Assembly: GCA_964649825.1 (NCBI GenBank)
Contig: CAZYQW010000069.1
Coordinates: forward strand, 62,001-126,000
Reading direction: 5' to 3'
DNA length: 64,000 bases
Source of the DNA: CAZYQW01 sp964649825
GTDB lineage: Bacteria; Planctomycetota; B15-G4; JADJEK01
In this document: in pieces, positions 52,038-61,881 of the stretch
Position numbering within the stretch: position 1 is the stretch's first letter
Layout of the letters: each line of letters begins with the position of its first letter
Translations under genes and position numbers: made by a program
Notes under the pieces: generated by a model
What the model saw: only the letters and a program-made list of their open reading frames with translations
Databases searched by the model: none
What the model was told of the DNA's origin: nothing

Positions 52038-53722
52038 TGGAAGGTCGTGCGGAGATCCTCGATCGTCTGCTGGACCCTCGACGGGAGCATCTCGGGGTGC
52101 GCGGTCAGGATGTAGACGAGGACGCCGAGCGTGCCGATGATCAGCACGCTTCCGGCCATGCGCGTGATCCCCAACATCTTCTCGCGGCGGAGCTCGCCGC
52201 CGGTCGCGATCCGCCCGATGGCTCCGAGCACCGGCATCCGCAGGCTCTGCTGGACCTCGTCCACGCCGTCGAAGGTCGAGCGCGTCAGCTCCTGGAGGAG
52301 CGCCATGGCGAGGGCGAGGGCGATGCCGAACAGCGCGCCGATCAGCACGAAGACCGGCTTCGGGAACCCGACCGGCTGGTTCGGAACGACCGGATCCTCG
52401 AGGATCTCGAACGCGTGGGCCGCGCGCAGCTCCTCCTCCGCGTCCGCGAACAGACGCGTGTCGCGGTTCTGCATCTGGAAGACCCTGTCCCGGAGCGGCG
52501 CGATGTCGATCAAGGCGGCGTTCAGATTCTCTTCCGCGACTCTGTAGCGGTTGGTCAGCTTCTCGAGCTGGCTGCGCAGCGTCGGCTGATTCACCATCTT
52601 CAGCTCGGCCTCGTCGATCTGCCGGTCGAGTTCGTTGATCCTCTCCTGGAGGCTCGCGACCTTCGGGATCTCGAGGTTGAGCTTCTTGTCGAGCTCGAGC
52701 CAGGTCTCGTTGACGACCTCGACCTCCTTGTCGACCGCGAACTGCTTGCCTTCCATCGTGGCGAAAAGCTGTTCGGCGATCTGGACCTTCTCCCGCTGCT
52801 TCTGGACGAAGGGGTGCGTCTCCCTCTTGGTCTCGAGCAGATCCTCGAGACGACTGCGCTCGCGCTGGAGGGCTTCCTTGGCCGACTCGTACTGGGGATT
52901 CGGTTCCTTGACCTCCGTCTTGAACCGCGACGGCGTCTGGTCGAGCCGCTCCTGGAGACCGCGGATGCTGATCTCGACCTCGGTGAGCGCTTCCTGCGCG
53001 ATGCTCCGCCGGCTGCGAAGGGTGGACAGGAACTCGGCGTCCCCTTTGAAGTCGTCGTCGAGCTGCAGCTCGTGCTCGCGCAAGTAGTTCTCGCGGTTGC
53101 CGGACGATTCCTCGTACTCCTGGCGCCGCGTCTGCACGATCGCTTCCGCCTGCTTCAGCTTGGTTCCCCAGTAGAGCTTGCTCTCCTCGTCGCGTCGGTT
53201 GATCCAACTACGACGCGCCTCGAGGACGAAGTCGTGCGCCTTGCGCGGCTCGAACCAACGGAACGCGAGCGTGACGAGCAACTCGCCGGCCGCGTCCGTG
53301 TCGATCTCGACGTCGAAGTACTTCGGGTCGCGGACCTTCTCGACCAGTTGGGCCAGCCTCGCGGGGTCGTTGCGGGCCTCGGCGAACTCGACCCACTCGA
53401 CCCGCTGCAGCACGTCCAGGATCCACCGGAAGGACCGCAGCTCGGACATGAGCGTCTGCTCCTTCTGGGCGAGCGGCTTGTCCTGGATCGCCTTGATCAT
53501 CTTCGAGTCGTCGATGAGCTGGTGGTCGCGCAGAAGCAGCAGCGTCTTCGACTCGTAGAGGTCGGGAACGACGGTCGCGATCATGCCGCCGAGGATCATT
53601 CCGACCGCGGCGAACATCACGATGCGGTAGCGGTTCTCCCGCGCCGCCCGGAGCAGGCGGCGGAGCTGCTCTCCGGCCGATGCCTCGTTGAGGTTGAATT
53701 CCTGATCATGCGATTCGGCCAC
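52034..53722 (-). CDS. Chain-length determinant protein (Wzz-type, XrtA locus)
   Basis: 562 residues: N-terminal membrane helix (about 34-54), a large periplasmic part with long coiled coils (about 180-430, for example RRQEYEESSGNRENYLREHE), and a second membrane helix after the Pro-rich NQPVGFPKP, plus a third hydrophobic segment near the end. It resembles the XrtA-associated Wzz family (TIGR03007-like), but there is no attached tyrosine kinase. It sets the length of the exported polymer. It follows the export gene by 23 bases. Confidence 0.88.
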   Translation of the reverse strand: MAESHDQEFNLNEASAGEQLRRLLRAARENRYRIVMFAAVGMILGGMIATVVPDLYESKTLLLLRDHQLIDDSKMIKAIQDKPLAQKEQTLMSELRSFRWILDVLQRVEWVEFAEARNDPARLAQLVEKVRDPKYFDVEIDTDAAGELLVTLAFRWFEPRKAHDFVLEARRSWINRRDEESKLYWGTKLKQAEAIVQTRRQEYEESSGNRENYLREHELQLDDDFKGDAEFLSTLRSRRSIAQEALTEVEISIRGLQERLDQTPSRFKTEVKEPNPQYESAKEALQRERSRLEDLLETKRETHPFVQKQREKVQIAEQLFATMEGKQFAVDKEVEVVNETWLELDKKLNLEIPKVASLQERINELDRQIDEAELKMVNQPTLRSQLEKLTNRYRVAEENLNAALIDIAPLRDRVFQMQNRDTRLFADAEEELRAAHAFEILEDPVVPNQPVGFPKPVFVLIGALFGIALALAMALLQELTRSTFDGVDEVQQSLRMPVLGAIGRIATGGELRREKMLGITRMAGSVLIIGTLGVLVYILTAHPEMLPSRVQQTIEDLRTTFQ

Positions 53723-53745
53723 GGGTCAGCCCTCTGAGTCTTTGG

Positions 53746-54645
53746 TCATCCATCGCCGGCCGGCGGAATCACGCCCGGTTTCTGCGTCTCGGAGAGCGAG
53801 TTCACGGTGTTGACGTTCCCCGTCCCCTGGTTGTAGCCGACGCCGCGGTTGCCGACGAAGAAGTTCTCGTCGTCCTCGAACGACTGCCAAATGGTGTCGA
53901 TGTTCCGCACCGAGATCAGGAGCTGGGAGACCGGGGTGATCGGCGTGATCAGGAGCCGCACGAAGTTCCGGACCATTCCGAATATGTTCGGCCGGATGAC
54001 GATGATGTCGTCCTCGCGGATCAGGATGTTGTCCGACGAGTCGCCGTGATCCAGCATCTTCGCGAGGTCGACGGGGATGATCAGCGGATGGTACGGGTCG
54101 GCACGGATCACCTCGATGTCGCCGATGTCGGCCGTTACCGGGACCCCGCTGAACATGACCGCGTCCCAGACCGTCGTGTCTTCGCGCAGCGGCAGGCGAC
54201 CCTCGCGCAGCGACTCGCCGCGCAGGTAGAACCGCTTCGAGGTGATCGACTCGAACGAAACGACGACCCTCGGGTCGTTGAAGTACTCGGAGAGCTGTTG
54301 GTTGATCGCCTGCGCGATCTCCTGCTTCGTGAAGCCGGCGACGAACACCTCGCCGACCAACGGAAGGTCGACCACGCCGTCTTGAGCGACGGTGAAGACG
54401 CCGACGACGTCCGGGTTCGCCTGGTCCGTGATCGAGAACGAATCGCCGACCCCGATCGTGAGGAGCTCGTTCGCGTCACCGACGTACTTGCGGCCGAACC
54501 CGCGCTGGTTCAGCGCCTGCTGGACCCGCCCGTCGTCGTAGTTGCGGCACGCCGGGAGGATCGCGAGGGCGAGGAGCACGACGCTCCCCCTTCGACGGCG
54601 CGTCGTCGCCGACGATCTCGTTTTGCGCTCGGACTCCGTGACCAC
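53746..54645 (-). CDS. Polysaccharide export lipoprotein (Wza-type)
   Basis: 299 residues with a lipobox (LALAILPACRN) and the Poly_export plus SLBB-type core: YVGDANELLTIGVGDSFSITD, VAQDGVVDLPLVGEVFVAGFT, SITSKRFYLRGES. Such proteins form the outer-membrane channel for the polymer. The start is GTG at 54645, with GGAGG ten bases before it. The tail ends Gly/Pro-rich (SETQKPGVIPPAGDG). A TATGAT-like box and a hairpin lie upstream, so it may open a separate transcript within the locus. Confidence 0.9.
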   Translation of the reverse strand: MVTESERKTRSSATTRRRRGSVVLLALAILPACRNYDDGRVQQALNQRGFGRKYVGDANELLTIGVGDSFSITDQANPDVVGVFTVAQDGVVDLPLVGEVFVAGFTKQEIAQAINQQLSEYFNDPRVVVSFESITSKRFYLRGESLREGRLPLREDTTVWDAVMFSGVPVTADIGDIEVIRADPYHPLIIPVDLAKMLDHGDSSDNILIREDDIIVIRPNIFGMVRNFVRLLITPITPVSQLLISVRNIDTIWQSFEDDENFFVGNRGVGYNQGTGNVNTVNSLSETQKPGVIPPAGDG

Positions 54646-54693
54646 GTCGCGGATACCTCCTCGATTCGACCGCCCCAAAGGACGAACGGACCA

Positions 54694-54754
54694 CACGACC
54701 GTTTCTCTTTCGGACGGTCGTGGGGCAGCCTTGATGAGTTCCGCTGGAATCATA
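54694..54754 (-). promoter_or_regulatory. Leader hairpin and possible -10 box before the export gene
   Basis: CACGACCGT (54694-54702) and ACGGTCGTG (54714-54722) form a perfect 9-bp stem with an 11-base loop. On the minus strand TATGAT (complement at 54749-54754) precedes it, though I see no clear -35 box. It lies in the 191-base gap between rfbB and the export gene, so it could be the leader of a new transcript or an end for the rfb genes; without a T run the former seems more likely. Confidence 0.35.
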
Positions 54755-54836
54755 ACGGATGAGGGGACCTCCCGCTGGAGCCGTGTTCGGCCGGAGCTCG
54801 ACTCCATTTCATGGACAGGCCGGTCGGGAGAGATCG

Positions 54837-55856
54837 TCAGACCTCGCGGTTCGCGTACATCGTCTCGTAGTACGAGCGATAGTCGCCGCCCCGGACGCGC
54901 TCCCACCAGTCGCGGTGGTCGAGGTACCACTGGATCGTCTCCTGGATCCCCGCCGCGAACGTCCGTGACGGGGTCCAACCGAGTTCGGCCTTGATCTTCG
55001 AGGCGTCGATCGCGTAGCGGCGGTCGTGCCCTGGGCGGTCCTTCACGTAGGTGATCAGGCTGTCCGGCCGGTCGAGGGCCGCCAGGATCAGTCGGATCAC
55101 CTCGATATTCTCCATCTCGCTGTTGCCGCCGACGTTGTAGACCTCGCCCGGACGCCCCTTCTCGAGGACGGCGAGGATCGCCGAGCAGTGGTCGTCGACA
55201 TGCAGCCAGTCGCGCACGTTCCGGCCGTCGCCGTAGACCGGCAGGGGCTTCCCCTCCAATGCGTTGGAGATCATCAACGGGATCAGCTTCTCGGGAAACT
55301 GGAACGGCCCGTAGTTGTTCGAGCACCGCGTGATCAGCGCGGGGAAGTCGAACGTGTGGAAGAACGCGTGGACGAGGTGGTCGGCGCCCGCCTTGCTCGC
55401 CGAATACGGCGAGTTCGGCTGGATCTGGTGCTGCTCGGTGAACGCCCCGCTCGGGCCGAGCGAACCGTAGACCTCGTCCGTCGAGACTTGAAGGTAGCGC
55501 TCGACGTCGTGCGCCTTGGCGCGATCGAGCAGGACCTGGGTCCCCATCACGTTCGCGCGGACGAACGCGCCGGGGTCGAGGATCGAGCGGTCGACGTGCG
55601 ACTCGGCCGCGAAGTTGACGACGCACGCGACGTCGAACTCCTCGAACAGCGCCTCGATCGCCGTCACGTCGGCGATGTCCGCCTTGCGGAAGGAGTACCG
55701 CTCATCGTCCTCGACGTCGGTCAGGTTCTCGAGGTTGCCCGCGTACGTCAGAAGGTCGACGTTCAGGACCTCGTAGTCGGTTCGGTTCTTGAGGACGTGG
55801 CGCACGTAGTTCGAGCCGATGAACCCGGCGCCTCCCGTCACGAGCATCGTCTTCAT
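54837..55856 (-). CDS. rfbB: dTDP-glucose 4,6-dehydratase
   Basis: 339 residues of the RmlB family, making dTDP-4-keto-6-deoxyglucose. NAD-binding GGAGFIGSNYVRH, active-site STDEVYG and YSASKAGAD with the catalytic Tyr and Lys. It is third of an rmlA-rmlD-rmlB run. The 3,5-epimerase RmlC is not visible, so the end product may not be dTDP-rhamnose unless the gene lies elsewhere. It overlaps rfbD by four bases. Confidence 0.93.
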   Translation of the reverse strand: MKTMLVTGGAGFIGSNYVRHVLKNRTDYEVLNVDLLTYAGNLENLTDVEDDERYSFRKADIADVTAIEALFEEFDVACVVNFAAESHVDRSILDPGAFVRANVMGTQVLLDRAKAHDVERYLQVSTDEVYGSLGPSGAFTEQHQIQPNSPYSASKAGADHLVHAFFHTFDFPALITRCSNNYGPFQFPEKLIPLMISNALEGKPLPVYGDGRNVRDWLHVDDHCSAILAVLEKGRPGEVYNVGGNSEMENIEVIRLILAALDRPDSLITYVKDRPGHDRRYAIDASKIKAELGWTPSRTFAAGIQETIQWYLDHRDWWERVRGGDYRSYYETMYANREV

Positions 55857-56731
55857 TCCTGGTGTTCCTCCTTCGCCTTCAGGTACGCCGCGACCGCGTC
55901 TCGCCACGTCGGCATCGGGTCGCCGACCGTCTGCTCGAAGGCGTAGTTGCGCAGAACCGAGTACAGGGGTCGCGGCGCGGGCCGGTCGAGCTCCGAGCTT
56001 GGCATGGGATCGAGCGACTTCGGCGTCACGCCGGCCAGCCGCAGGATGGCCTCGGTGAACTCGAACCAGGAGCAGGACCCTCGGGACGAGCAGTGATACG
56101 TGCCGAAGCCCGGATCCCGCTCGACGAGGAGCAGGATCGAGCGCGCGAGGTCACGGGCCCACGTGGGACATCCGACCTGGTCGTCGACGACCCGCAGCGG
56201 TCGTCCCTCGCGGGCCGCGCCGACGATCGTGTCGACGAAGTTCTTGCCGCGGAAGCCGAACACCCATTGGGTCCTCACGATGTAGAACCGTCCGCCGGCC
56301 AGCTCGCGCACGAATCGCTCGCCAGCGAGCTTGGAGCGCCCGTAGACCGACTTCGGCCCGGTCGGGTCGAACTCGAGATACGGCACCGCCCCATCGCCCG
56401 CGAACACGTAGTCCGTCGAGACGTAGACGATCGGGACGCCGAGCGCGGCCGCGGTCTGGGCCATGTTCCGAGTGCCGAGGGCGTTCACGCGGTACGCGAG
56501 GTCCGGGTCGGTCTCGCAGCCGTCGACGTTCGTCAACGCCCCGCCATGCAAGATGAACGCCGGTCTCGTCCGCGTCGCGACGTCGCGCACCGCGGCGAGG
56601 TCCGTGACGTCCATCTCGCCGACGTCGGTCGCGACGACGTCGTAACGATCCGCCGCCTGCCGGCACAGCTCGCTGCCGAGCATGCCGTTCGCGCCGGTAA
56701 CGAGCAGCGTCCGTCGCGACGTCACGTTCAC
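55853..56731 (-). CDS. rfbD: dTDP-4-dehydrorhamnose reductase
   Basis: 292 residues of the RmlD family: LVTGANGMLGSELCRQ, VDGCETDPDLAYRVNALGT, the catalytic YGRSKLAGE and RTQWVFG. It reduces the 4-keto group to yield dTDP-L-rhamnose. The GTG start at 56731 overlaps rfbA. The C-terminal half (RLAGVTPKSLDPMP) is the usual substrate domain. Confidence 0.9.
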   Translation of the reverse strand: MNVTSRRTLLVTGANGMLGSELCRQAADRYDVVATDVGEMDVTDLAAVRDVATRTRPAFILHGGALTNVDGCETDPDLAYRVNALGTRNMAQTAAALGVPIVYVSTDYVFAGDGAVPYLEFDPTGPKSVYGRSKLAGERFVRELAGGRFYIVRTQWVFGFRGKNFVDTIVGAAREGRPLRVVDDQVGCPTWARDLARSILLLVERDPGFGTYHCSSRGSCSWFEFTEAILRLAGVTPKSLDPMPSSELDRPAPRPLYSVLRNYAFEQTVGDPMPTWRDAVAAYLKAKEEHQE

Positions 56732-57462
56732 GCGCCCAGCTTGTTCGCGCCGCCCTGACGCACGAGCTCGGACGCCTTGAACAGCGACTCGAACGTGCCG
56801 GCGTCCGTCCACCACCCGTCGAGGACGTCGTACGTCATGTCGCCGCGCTCGATGTACGCGTTGTTCACGTCCGTGATCTCGAGCTCGCCGCGCGCCGACG
56901 GTTTCAGGTCGCGCGCGAAGTCGAAGACATCGGCGTCGTACATATAGATGCCGATCACCGCGAGGTTCGACTCCGGCTCCTTCGGCTTCTCGACGATCTT
57001 GACCACGCGCGTGCCGGCCAGGGTGGCGACCCCGAACCTCATCGGATCGTGGACTTCCTTCAGCAGGATCTTCGCTCCCGTCGCCTGCTCCTCGAACGCC
57101 CGGACCGCGTTCGCGATGTTCTTCTCGATGATGTTGTCACCGAGCACCACGGCGATCTTCTCGCCGGCCGCGAAGTGCTCGGCGAGCTTCAACGCGTCCG
57201 CGATGCCCCCCTCGCCCGTCTGGTACGTGTAGTTGACGTGCTTCAACCCGAACTCCTGGCCGTTGCCGAGCAGGCGCAGGAAGTCGCCGGCGTTGTTGCC
57301 CCCGGTGACGACCAGGATGTCCTCGATCCCCGCGTTCACCAACGTCTGGATCGGGTAGTAGATCATCGGCTTGTCGTAGATCGGCAACAGGTGCTTGTTC
57401 GTGATCTCGGTCAGGGGACGCATGCGCGTCCCGAGACCGCCCGCGAGGATGACGCCTTTCAC
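56728..57462 (-). CDS. rfbA: Glucose-1-phosphate thymidylyltransferase-like nucleotidyltransferase
   Basis: 244 residues, shorter than the usual 290 of RmlA. Nucleotide-binding AGGLGTRMRPLTEITNK, PMIYYPIQTLV, LGDNIIEKNI and WTDAGTFESLF. It starts the dTDP-sugar pathway by making dTDP-glucose, and context supports this; the shorter C-terminus is of the archaeal-like short group. Its ATG overlaps the next epimerase gene. Confidence 0.87.
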   Translation of the reverse strand: MKGVILAGGLGTRMRPLTEITNKHLLPIYDKPMIYYPIQTLVNAGIEDILVVTGGNNAGDFLRLLGNGQEFGLKHVNYTYQTGEGGIADALKLAEHFAAGEKIAVVLGDNIIEKNIANAVRAFEEQATGAKILLKEVHDPMRFGVATLAGTRVVKIVEKPKEPESNLAVIGIYMYDADVFDFARDLKPSARGELEITDVNNAYIERGDMTYDVLDGWWTDAGTFESLFKASELVRQGGANKLGA

Positions 57463-58412
57463 TCTGAGCTCTCCTTCAAGTAGTCGTCGACCGTCCGTCG
57501 CACGCCCTCGACGAGGGAGACCGACGGCTCGAATCCCAGCTCGGACCTTGCCGAGCTGAGATCGGCCAGTGAATGTCTTACGTCGCCCGCCCGCGCGGGT
57601 GCGTGCCGAGGCTCGATCGAACGCCCGGCGCCGCCGATCGCCGCGCGGATCGTACGGAACAGCTCGTTGATCGACACCCGCGCGCCACCCGCCACGTTGA
57701 ACACCGCGCCGGGCTTGACGTCGACGGTGGCGGCGCGGAGGTTCGCCTCGACCACGTCGTGCACGAACACGAAGTCGCGGGTCTGTTCCCCGTCGCCGTA
57801 GATCATCGGGGGCTCTTTGGCGAGCAGCGCCCTGATGAACAGGGAGATGACGCCGGAATACGGCGACGAAGGGTCCTGCCGCGGGCCGTACACATTGAAG
57901 TATCTGAGGACCACGGTGTGAAGCCCGTAGCAGCCTGCGAAAACGCGGCAGTAGGACTCCGACGCCAGTTTCTGGGCCGCGTAGGGGGACAACGGGTCCG
58001 CGCGCATCTCCTCGTGCTTGGGGAGCGCCTCGCTGTCTCCGTACGCCGATGAGGACCCCGCGAACACGAACCGGCGCACGCCCGCCTTCCGTGCCGATTC
58101 GAGGGCGAGCAGGGTCCCCTCGAGGTTGACCCGGTGCGACTCCGCCGGATCCTCGACGGAGCGCTGGACGGACGGGATCGCGGCCTCATGGAACACGACG
58201 TCGACCCCCGCCATCGCCGCATCGACGTCGGCACGGCGGCTCACGTCCCCTTCGATGAGCTCGATCCGCTCCCGGACCGGAGCGAGGTTCTCGAGGCGCC
58301 CCGACGACAGGTCGTCGAGCACGCGGACCCGAAACCCGCGCGCCAGCAGTCCCTCGGCGAGGTGCGATCCGATGAACCCGGCGCCGCCGGTGACGAGCGC
58401 CACGCGGCTCAT
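57459..58412 (-). CDS. NAD-dependent sugar epimerase (GalE/WbpP-like)
   Basis: 317 residues of the extended SDR type: VTGGAGFIGSHLAEGLL, HEAAIPSVQRSVEDP, SSAYGD and active-site YAAQKLASE, then RYFNVYGPRQDP. It is close to the UDP-N-acetylglucosamine / UDP-glucose 4-epimerase group, with a WbpP/TviC-like HEAAIPSV segment. It overlaps wecB and rfbA. Substrate not certain. Confidence 0.85.
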   Translation of the reverse strand: MSRVALVTGGAGFIGSHLAEGLLARGFRVRVLDDLSSGRLENLAPVRERIELIEGDVSRRADVDAAMAGVDVVFHEAAIPSVQRSVEDPAESHRVNLEGTLLALESARKAGVRRFVFAGSSSAYGDSEALPKHEEMRADPLSPYAAQKLASESYCRVFAGCYGLHTVVLRYFNVYGPRQDPSSPYSGVISLFIRALLAKEPPMIYGDGEQTRDFVFVHDVVEANLRAATVDVKPGAVFNVAGGARVSINELFRTIRAAIGGAGRSIEPRHAPARAGDVRHSLADLSSARSELGFEPSVSLVEGVRRTVDDYLKESSE

Positions 58413-59563
58413 GCGTCACCCCGGGCGGCCGAGACGTTCGCCCTCGCCGCGCGGACCTCGAGGTCGACCGCGATGCGCGCGCCCGCGCTTCCGTCCCAGA
58501 GCGGTGGTGTACCGATCGATTCGCGATCGAGGGCGAGCATCCGTCTCGCCCCGTCCACGATGCGGTCGGCGTCGTTGCCGACGAGGACGTTGCCGTTCAT
58601 CTGGAGCGTGATCGGTCGCTCGGTGTTGTCGCGAAGCGTGACGCAGGGGACCTTGAGAACCGTGGCCTCCTCCTGGACGCCGCCGGAGTCGGTCAAGATG
58701 AGCGACGCGGCGTCCATCAGCGCCAAGAAGTCCAGGTAGCCCTGCGGTTCGATCAGTCGCACGCCGGGGAGGTTCTGGATGCGGGACTCGAGGCCGAACG
58801 CGCTCGCGCGGCCGAGGGTCCGCGGGTGGGCCGGCCAGAGGATCGGAAGGTCGCCCGCCACCCGCGCGAGCGCGTCGAGCACGCGGGTGAGCGGCTCGCG
58901 GGCGTCGACGTTGCTCGGGCGGTGCAGCGTGCAGACCGCGTAGCCTCGTTCCTCGACCCCGAGCCGTTCGAGCAGGCCGGGACGGGCGGACGCGGCGCGG
59001 GCTCGGTGGTGCAGCAGCGTGTCGATCATCGTGTTCCCGACGAGGACGATGCTCGACTCGTTCGTGCCCTCGCGACGGAGGTTCTCGACGCCGGAGGCCT
59101 CGGTCACGTAGAGGACGTCCGCCAGCCGATCGGTCAGGATGCGGTTCAGCTCCTCGGGCATGGTCCGATCGAACGAGCGGAGACCGGCCTCGACGTGCGC
59201 GAGCGGGAGCTCCGCCTTGGCCGCCACGATCGAGCACGCGAGCGTCGAGTTCACGTCCCCGACCACCACGACGGCGGCGGGGCGGCCGCCGAGCTGGCCG
59301 AGGTAGCTCTCGAAGCGCGTCATCACCTGGGCCGTCTGCTGCGCGTGGGTTCCGGAACCGACGTCGAGGTTGACGTCGGGCTCGGGCAGACCGAGGTCAC
59401 GGAAGAAGAGCGCCGACATGCGCTCGTCGTAGTGCTGGCCCGTATGGACGAGAAGCGGCCTCAGGGCGCCGCGCGCGCGCAGCGCCTCCAGCACCGGTCC
59501 CGCCTTCATGAAGTTCGGGCGCGCCCCCACCACGACGAGCACGCAACGCTCGACCTCCGTCAC
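58409..59563 (-). CDS. wecB: UDP-N-acetylglucosamine 2-epimerase (non-hydrolysing)
   Basis: 384 residues of the WecB/MnaA family: VVVGARPNFMKAGPVLEAL, HTGQHYDERMSALFF, HVEAGLRSFDRTMPEELNR and LTDSGGVQEEA. It forms UDP-ManNAc. GTG at 59563 overlaps the next gene by four bases (GTGA). Together with the dehydrogenase at 60556-61881 it could yield a ManNAcA- or GlcNAcA-type precursor. Confidence 0.93.
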   Translation of the reverse strand: MTEVERCVLVVVGARPNFMKAGPVLEALRARGALRPLLVHTGQHYDERMSALFFRDLGLPEPDVNLDVGSGTHAQQTAQVMTRFESYLGQLGGRPAAVVVVGDVNSTLACSIVAAKAELPLAHVEAGLRSFDRTMPEELNRILTDRLADVLYVTEASGVENLRREGTNESSIVLVGNTMIDTLLHHRARAASARPGLLERLGVEERGYAVCTLHRPSNVDAREPLTRVLDALARVAGDLPILWPAHPRTLGRASAFGLESRIQNLPGVRLIEPQGYLDFLALMDAASLILTDSGGVQEEATVLKVPCVTLRDNTERPITLQMNGNVLVGNDADRIVDGARRMLALDRESIGTPPLWDGSAGARIAVDLEVRAARANVSAARGDA

Positions 59564-60525
59564 GCGCCGCCTCCGTCCGAGTTCATCTCGCGGTACCACG
59601 CGACGAAGCGGTCGAGCCCGGTGCGGATGTCGATCTTCGGCTCATACCCGAGCTCCCGGTTCGCCTTGCCGACGTCCGCGTACGTGATCGGAACGTCGCC
59701 TGGCTGGTCGGGCTTCCGATCGTACACGGCGGGTCGCCCCACCCGCTCCTCGAGCAACCGGACGAGGTCCTTCAGGGCCACGGTGTTCGAGCCGCCGAGG
59801 TTGTAGATCTCGAACCCGCGCGAACGATCGATCGCCTTCACGATGCCGTCGACGATGTCGGTGACGAACGTGTAGTCGCGCCGCGACGAGCCGTCGCCGA
59901 AGAACGGGATCGGCTGGCCGTTGAAGATCCGGCGGGTGAACGCGTGGATCGCCATCTCCGGACGCTGACGCGGGCCATAGACCGTGAAGAACCGGAGGCA
60001 CGCGACGTCGAGGTCGAAGAGGTGGTGGTGGCTGTGGCAGAGGACCTCGCCGGCACGCTTCGTCGCCGCGTACGGGGAGACGGGCCGGTCGGCGACCTGG
60101 TCCTCGCGGAAGGGGACTTCCTTGGTACCGCCGTAGACCGACGAGGACGAACCGAAGATGAACCGCTTCACGCCGTGCGCGCGCATCGCCTCGAGGAGGT
60201 TCATCGTGCCGGTCAGGTTGATGTCGGTGTAGAGCAGCGGATCCTGGATCGACGGCCGAACCCCGGCCATCGCCGCCAGGTGCACGACGGCCTCGACCTC
60301 GTTCTCTGCGAACACCTTCTCGAGCGCGTCGCGATCACGAATGTCGCCCTCGACGAACGTGAAGTCGTTGCTCCCGCGGAGCGGCTCGAGGTTGCGACGC
60401 TTGATCGCCGGGTCGTAGAACGGCTGGAAGTTATCGAAACCGATCACCGGCCGTCCGAGCCCGACCAACTCATCGGACAGGCTCGAGCCGATGAAACCCG
60501 CGGCACCGGTGACCAGGATCGCCAT
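59560..60525 (-). CDS. NAD-dependent epimerase (UDP-glucuronate 4-epimerase-like)
   Basis: 321 residues of the extended SDR family: VTGAAGFIGSSLSDELV, HLAAMAGVRPSIQDP, GSSSSVYGG, YAATKRAGEVL and RFFTVYGPRQRP, which point to the UDP-glucuronate 4-epimerase (CapI) group, giving UDP-galacturonate. It overlaps wecB. The gap to the dehydrogenase gene is 30 bases. Confidence 0.87.
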   Translation of the reverse strand: MAILVTGAAGFIGSSLSDELVGLGRPVIGFDNFQPFYDPAIKRRNLEPLRGSNDFTFVEGDIRDRDALEKVFAENEVEAVVHLAAMAGVRPSIQDPLLYTDINLTGTMNLLEAMRAHGVKRFIFGSSSSVYGGTKEVPFREDQVADRPVSPYAATKRAGEVLCHSHHHLFDLDVACLRFFTVYGPRQRPEMAIHAFTRRIFNGQPIPFFGDGSSRRDYTFVTDIVDGIVKAIDRSRGFEIYNLGGSNTVALKDLVRLLEERVGRPAVYDRKPDQPGDVPITYADVGKANRELGYEPKIDIRTGLDRFVAWYREMNSDGGGA

Positions 60526-60555
60526 CTCTACTCGTCCTCTTCCTCGAAGCCCGGT

Positions 60556-61881
60556 TCAGATCGTCACCACGTCGCCGAGATGCCGGCAGGACGCGGTCGC
60601 GTTGCGGGCGTCGACGACGACGGTGACCGACTCCACGATGCGCACGTAGTCGACGCTCGAGTGATCGGTCACGATGACCGCGCAGTCGAGGCCCTCGAGC
60701 CGCGCGTCGGTCAACTCGACCGAGTGGACGTCCTCCTCTCCGATCCGGATCGCCGGGATGTGCGGGTCGTGATAGCAGACGTCCGCGTCCTGCTTCTTCA
60801 GGGCCCGGATCACGTCGATGGCGGGCGACTCACGCACGTCGTCGACGTCCGGCTTGTACGCCACCCCGAGGATCATGACGCGCGAGCCGTTCACGGGCTT
60901 CTTGTGCCGATTCAACGCCGCGACCACCTTGCCGACGAGGTGGTGCGGCATGAACCGATTGATCTCCTCCGCGAGGTCGATGAACCTCGCCTTGTAGTCG
61001 AGCGAGCGCATCTTCCACGACAGGTAGATCGGATCGACCGGCAGGCAGTGGCCGCCGATCCCCGGACCGGGGAAGAACGGCAAGAAGCCGAAGGGCTTGC
61101 TCGAAGCCGCCTTGATGACCTCGAAGATCGAGATGCCGAGGCGGTCGCACATGAGCGCCGCCTCGTTCGCCAGCGCGATGTTGACCGAGCGGAACGTGTT
61201 CTCGATGAGCTTGGTCATCTCCGCCGCGCGCGGGCTCGAGACGGGAATCACGGTCTGGATGGCGGCGCCGTAGACGGCACAGGCCGCCTCGAGGCAAGCC
61301 GCGGTCACGCCTCCGATCACGCGCGGCGTGTTGTGCACCATGTAATCGCGGCGCCCCGGGTCGATGCGTTCGGGCGAGAACGCGAGGAAGTAGTCCGAAC
61401 CGACCGAGAGCCCGGTCTGATCGAGCACCGGGAGCAGCATCTCCTCGGTCGTACCGGGGTACGTGGTGCTCTCGAGGACGACGAGCTGCCCGGGTCGGAG
61501 CGTCCGCTTCAGGCACTCGCCGACGGCGACGAGAGCGGCCAGGTCGGGCTCGCGCGACTTCGACAGCGGCGTCGGGACGCAGATCGAGATCGCGTCGACG
61601 TCGGAAAGAACCGAGAGGTTCGACGTCGCCTCGAAGCGGCGCGCGGCGACCTGCTCGGCAAGGAGCTCGGACGGAACGTCGTCGATGTACGATTCGACGC
61701 GCCCGAGGCGCTCGATCTTGGTGTCGTCGACGTCGACGCCGATGACTCGGAAGCCGGAGCGAGCGAACTGGACCGCGAGCGGCAGTCCGACGTAGCCGAG
61801 ACCCACGACGGCGACCTTGAGCTCTCGGCTCGCGACGCGCCGTTCGATCTCGGAGAGGCGATCGTTTCTGGGCTCGGACAT
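60556..61881 (-). CDS. UDP-N-acetyl-sugar 6-dehydrogenase
   Basis: 441 residues with the three UDPG_MGDP_dh parts: VAVVGLGYVGLPLAVQFA, ESTTYPGTTEE and the catalytic cysteine in PGPGIGGHCLPVDPIYL. The spacing and this motif resemble WbpA/TviB (UDP-N-acetylglucosamine or -galactosamine 6-dehydrogenase) more than UDP-glucose dehydrogenase. It makes a uronic acid sugar nucleotide. It overlaps glmS by one base. Confidence 0.9.
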   Translation of the reverse strand: MSEPRNDRLSEIERRVASRELKVAVVGLGYVGLPLAVQFARSGFRVIGVDVDDTKIERLGRVESYIDDVPSELLAEQVAARRFEATSNLSVLSDVDAISICVPTPLSKSREPDLAALVAVGECLKRTLRPGQLVVLESTTYPGTTEEMLLPVLDQTGLSVGSDYFLAFSPERIDPGRRDYMVHNTPRVIGGVTAACLEAACAVYGAAIQTVIPVSSPRAAEMTKLIENTFRSVNIALANEAALMCDRLGISIFEVIKAASSKPFGFLPFFPGPGIGGHCLPVDPIYLSWKMRSLDYKARFIDLAEEINRFMPHHLVGKVVAALNRHKKPVNGSRVMILGVAYKPDVDDVRESPAIDVIRALKKQDADVCYHDPHIPAIRIGEEDVHSVELTDARLEGLDCAVIVTDHSSVDYVRIVESVTVVVDARNATASCRHLGDVVTI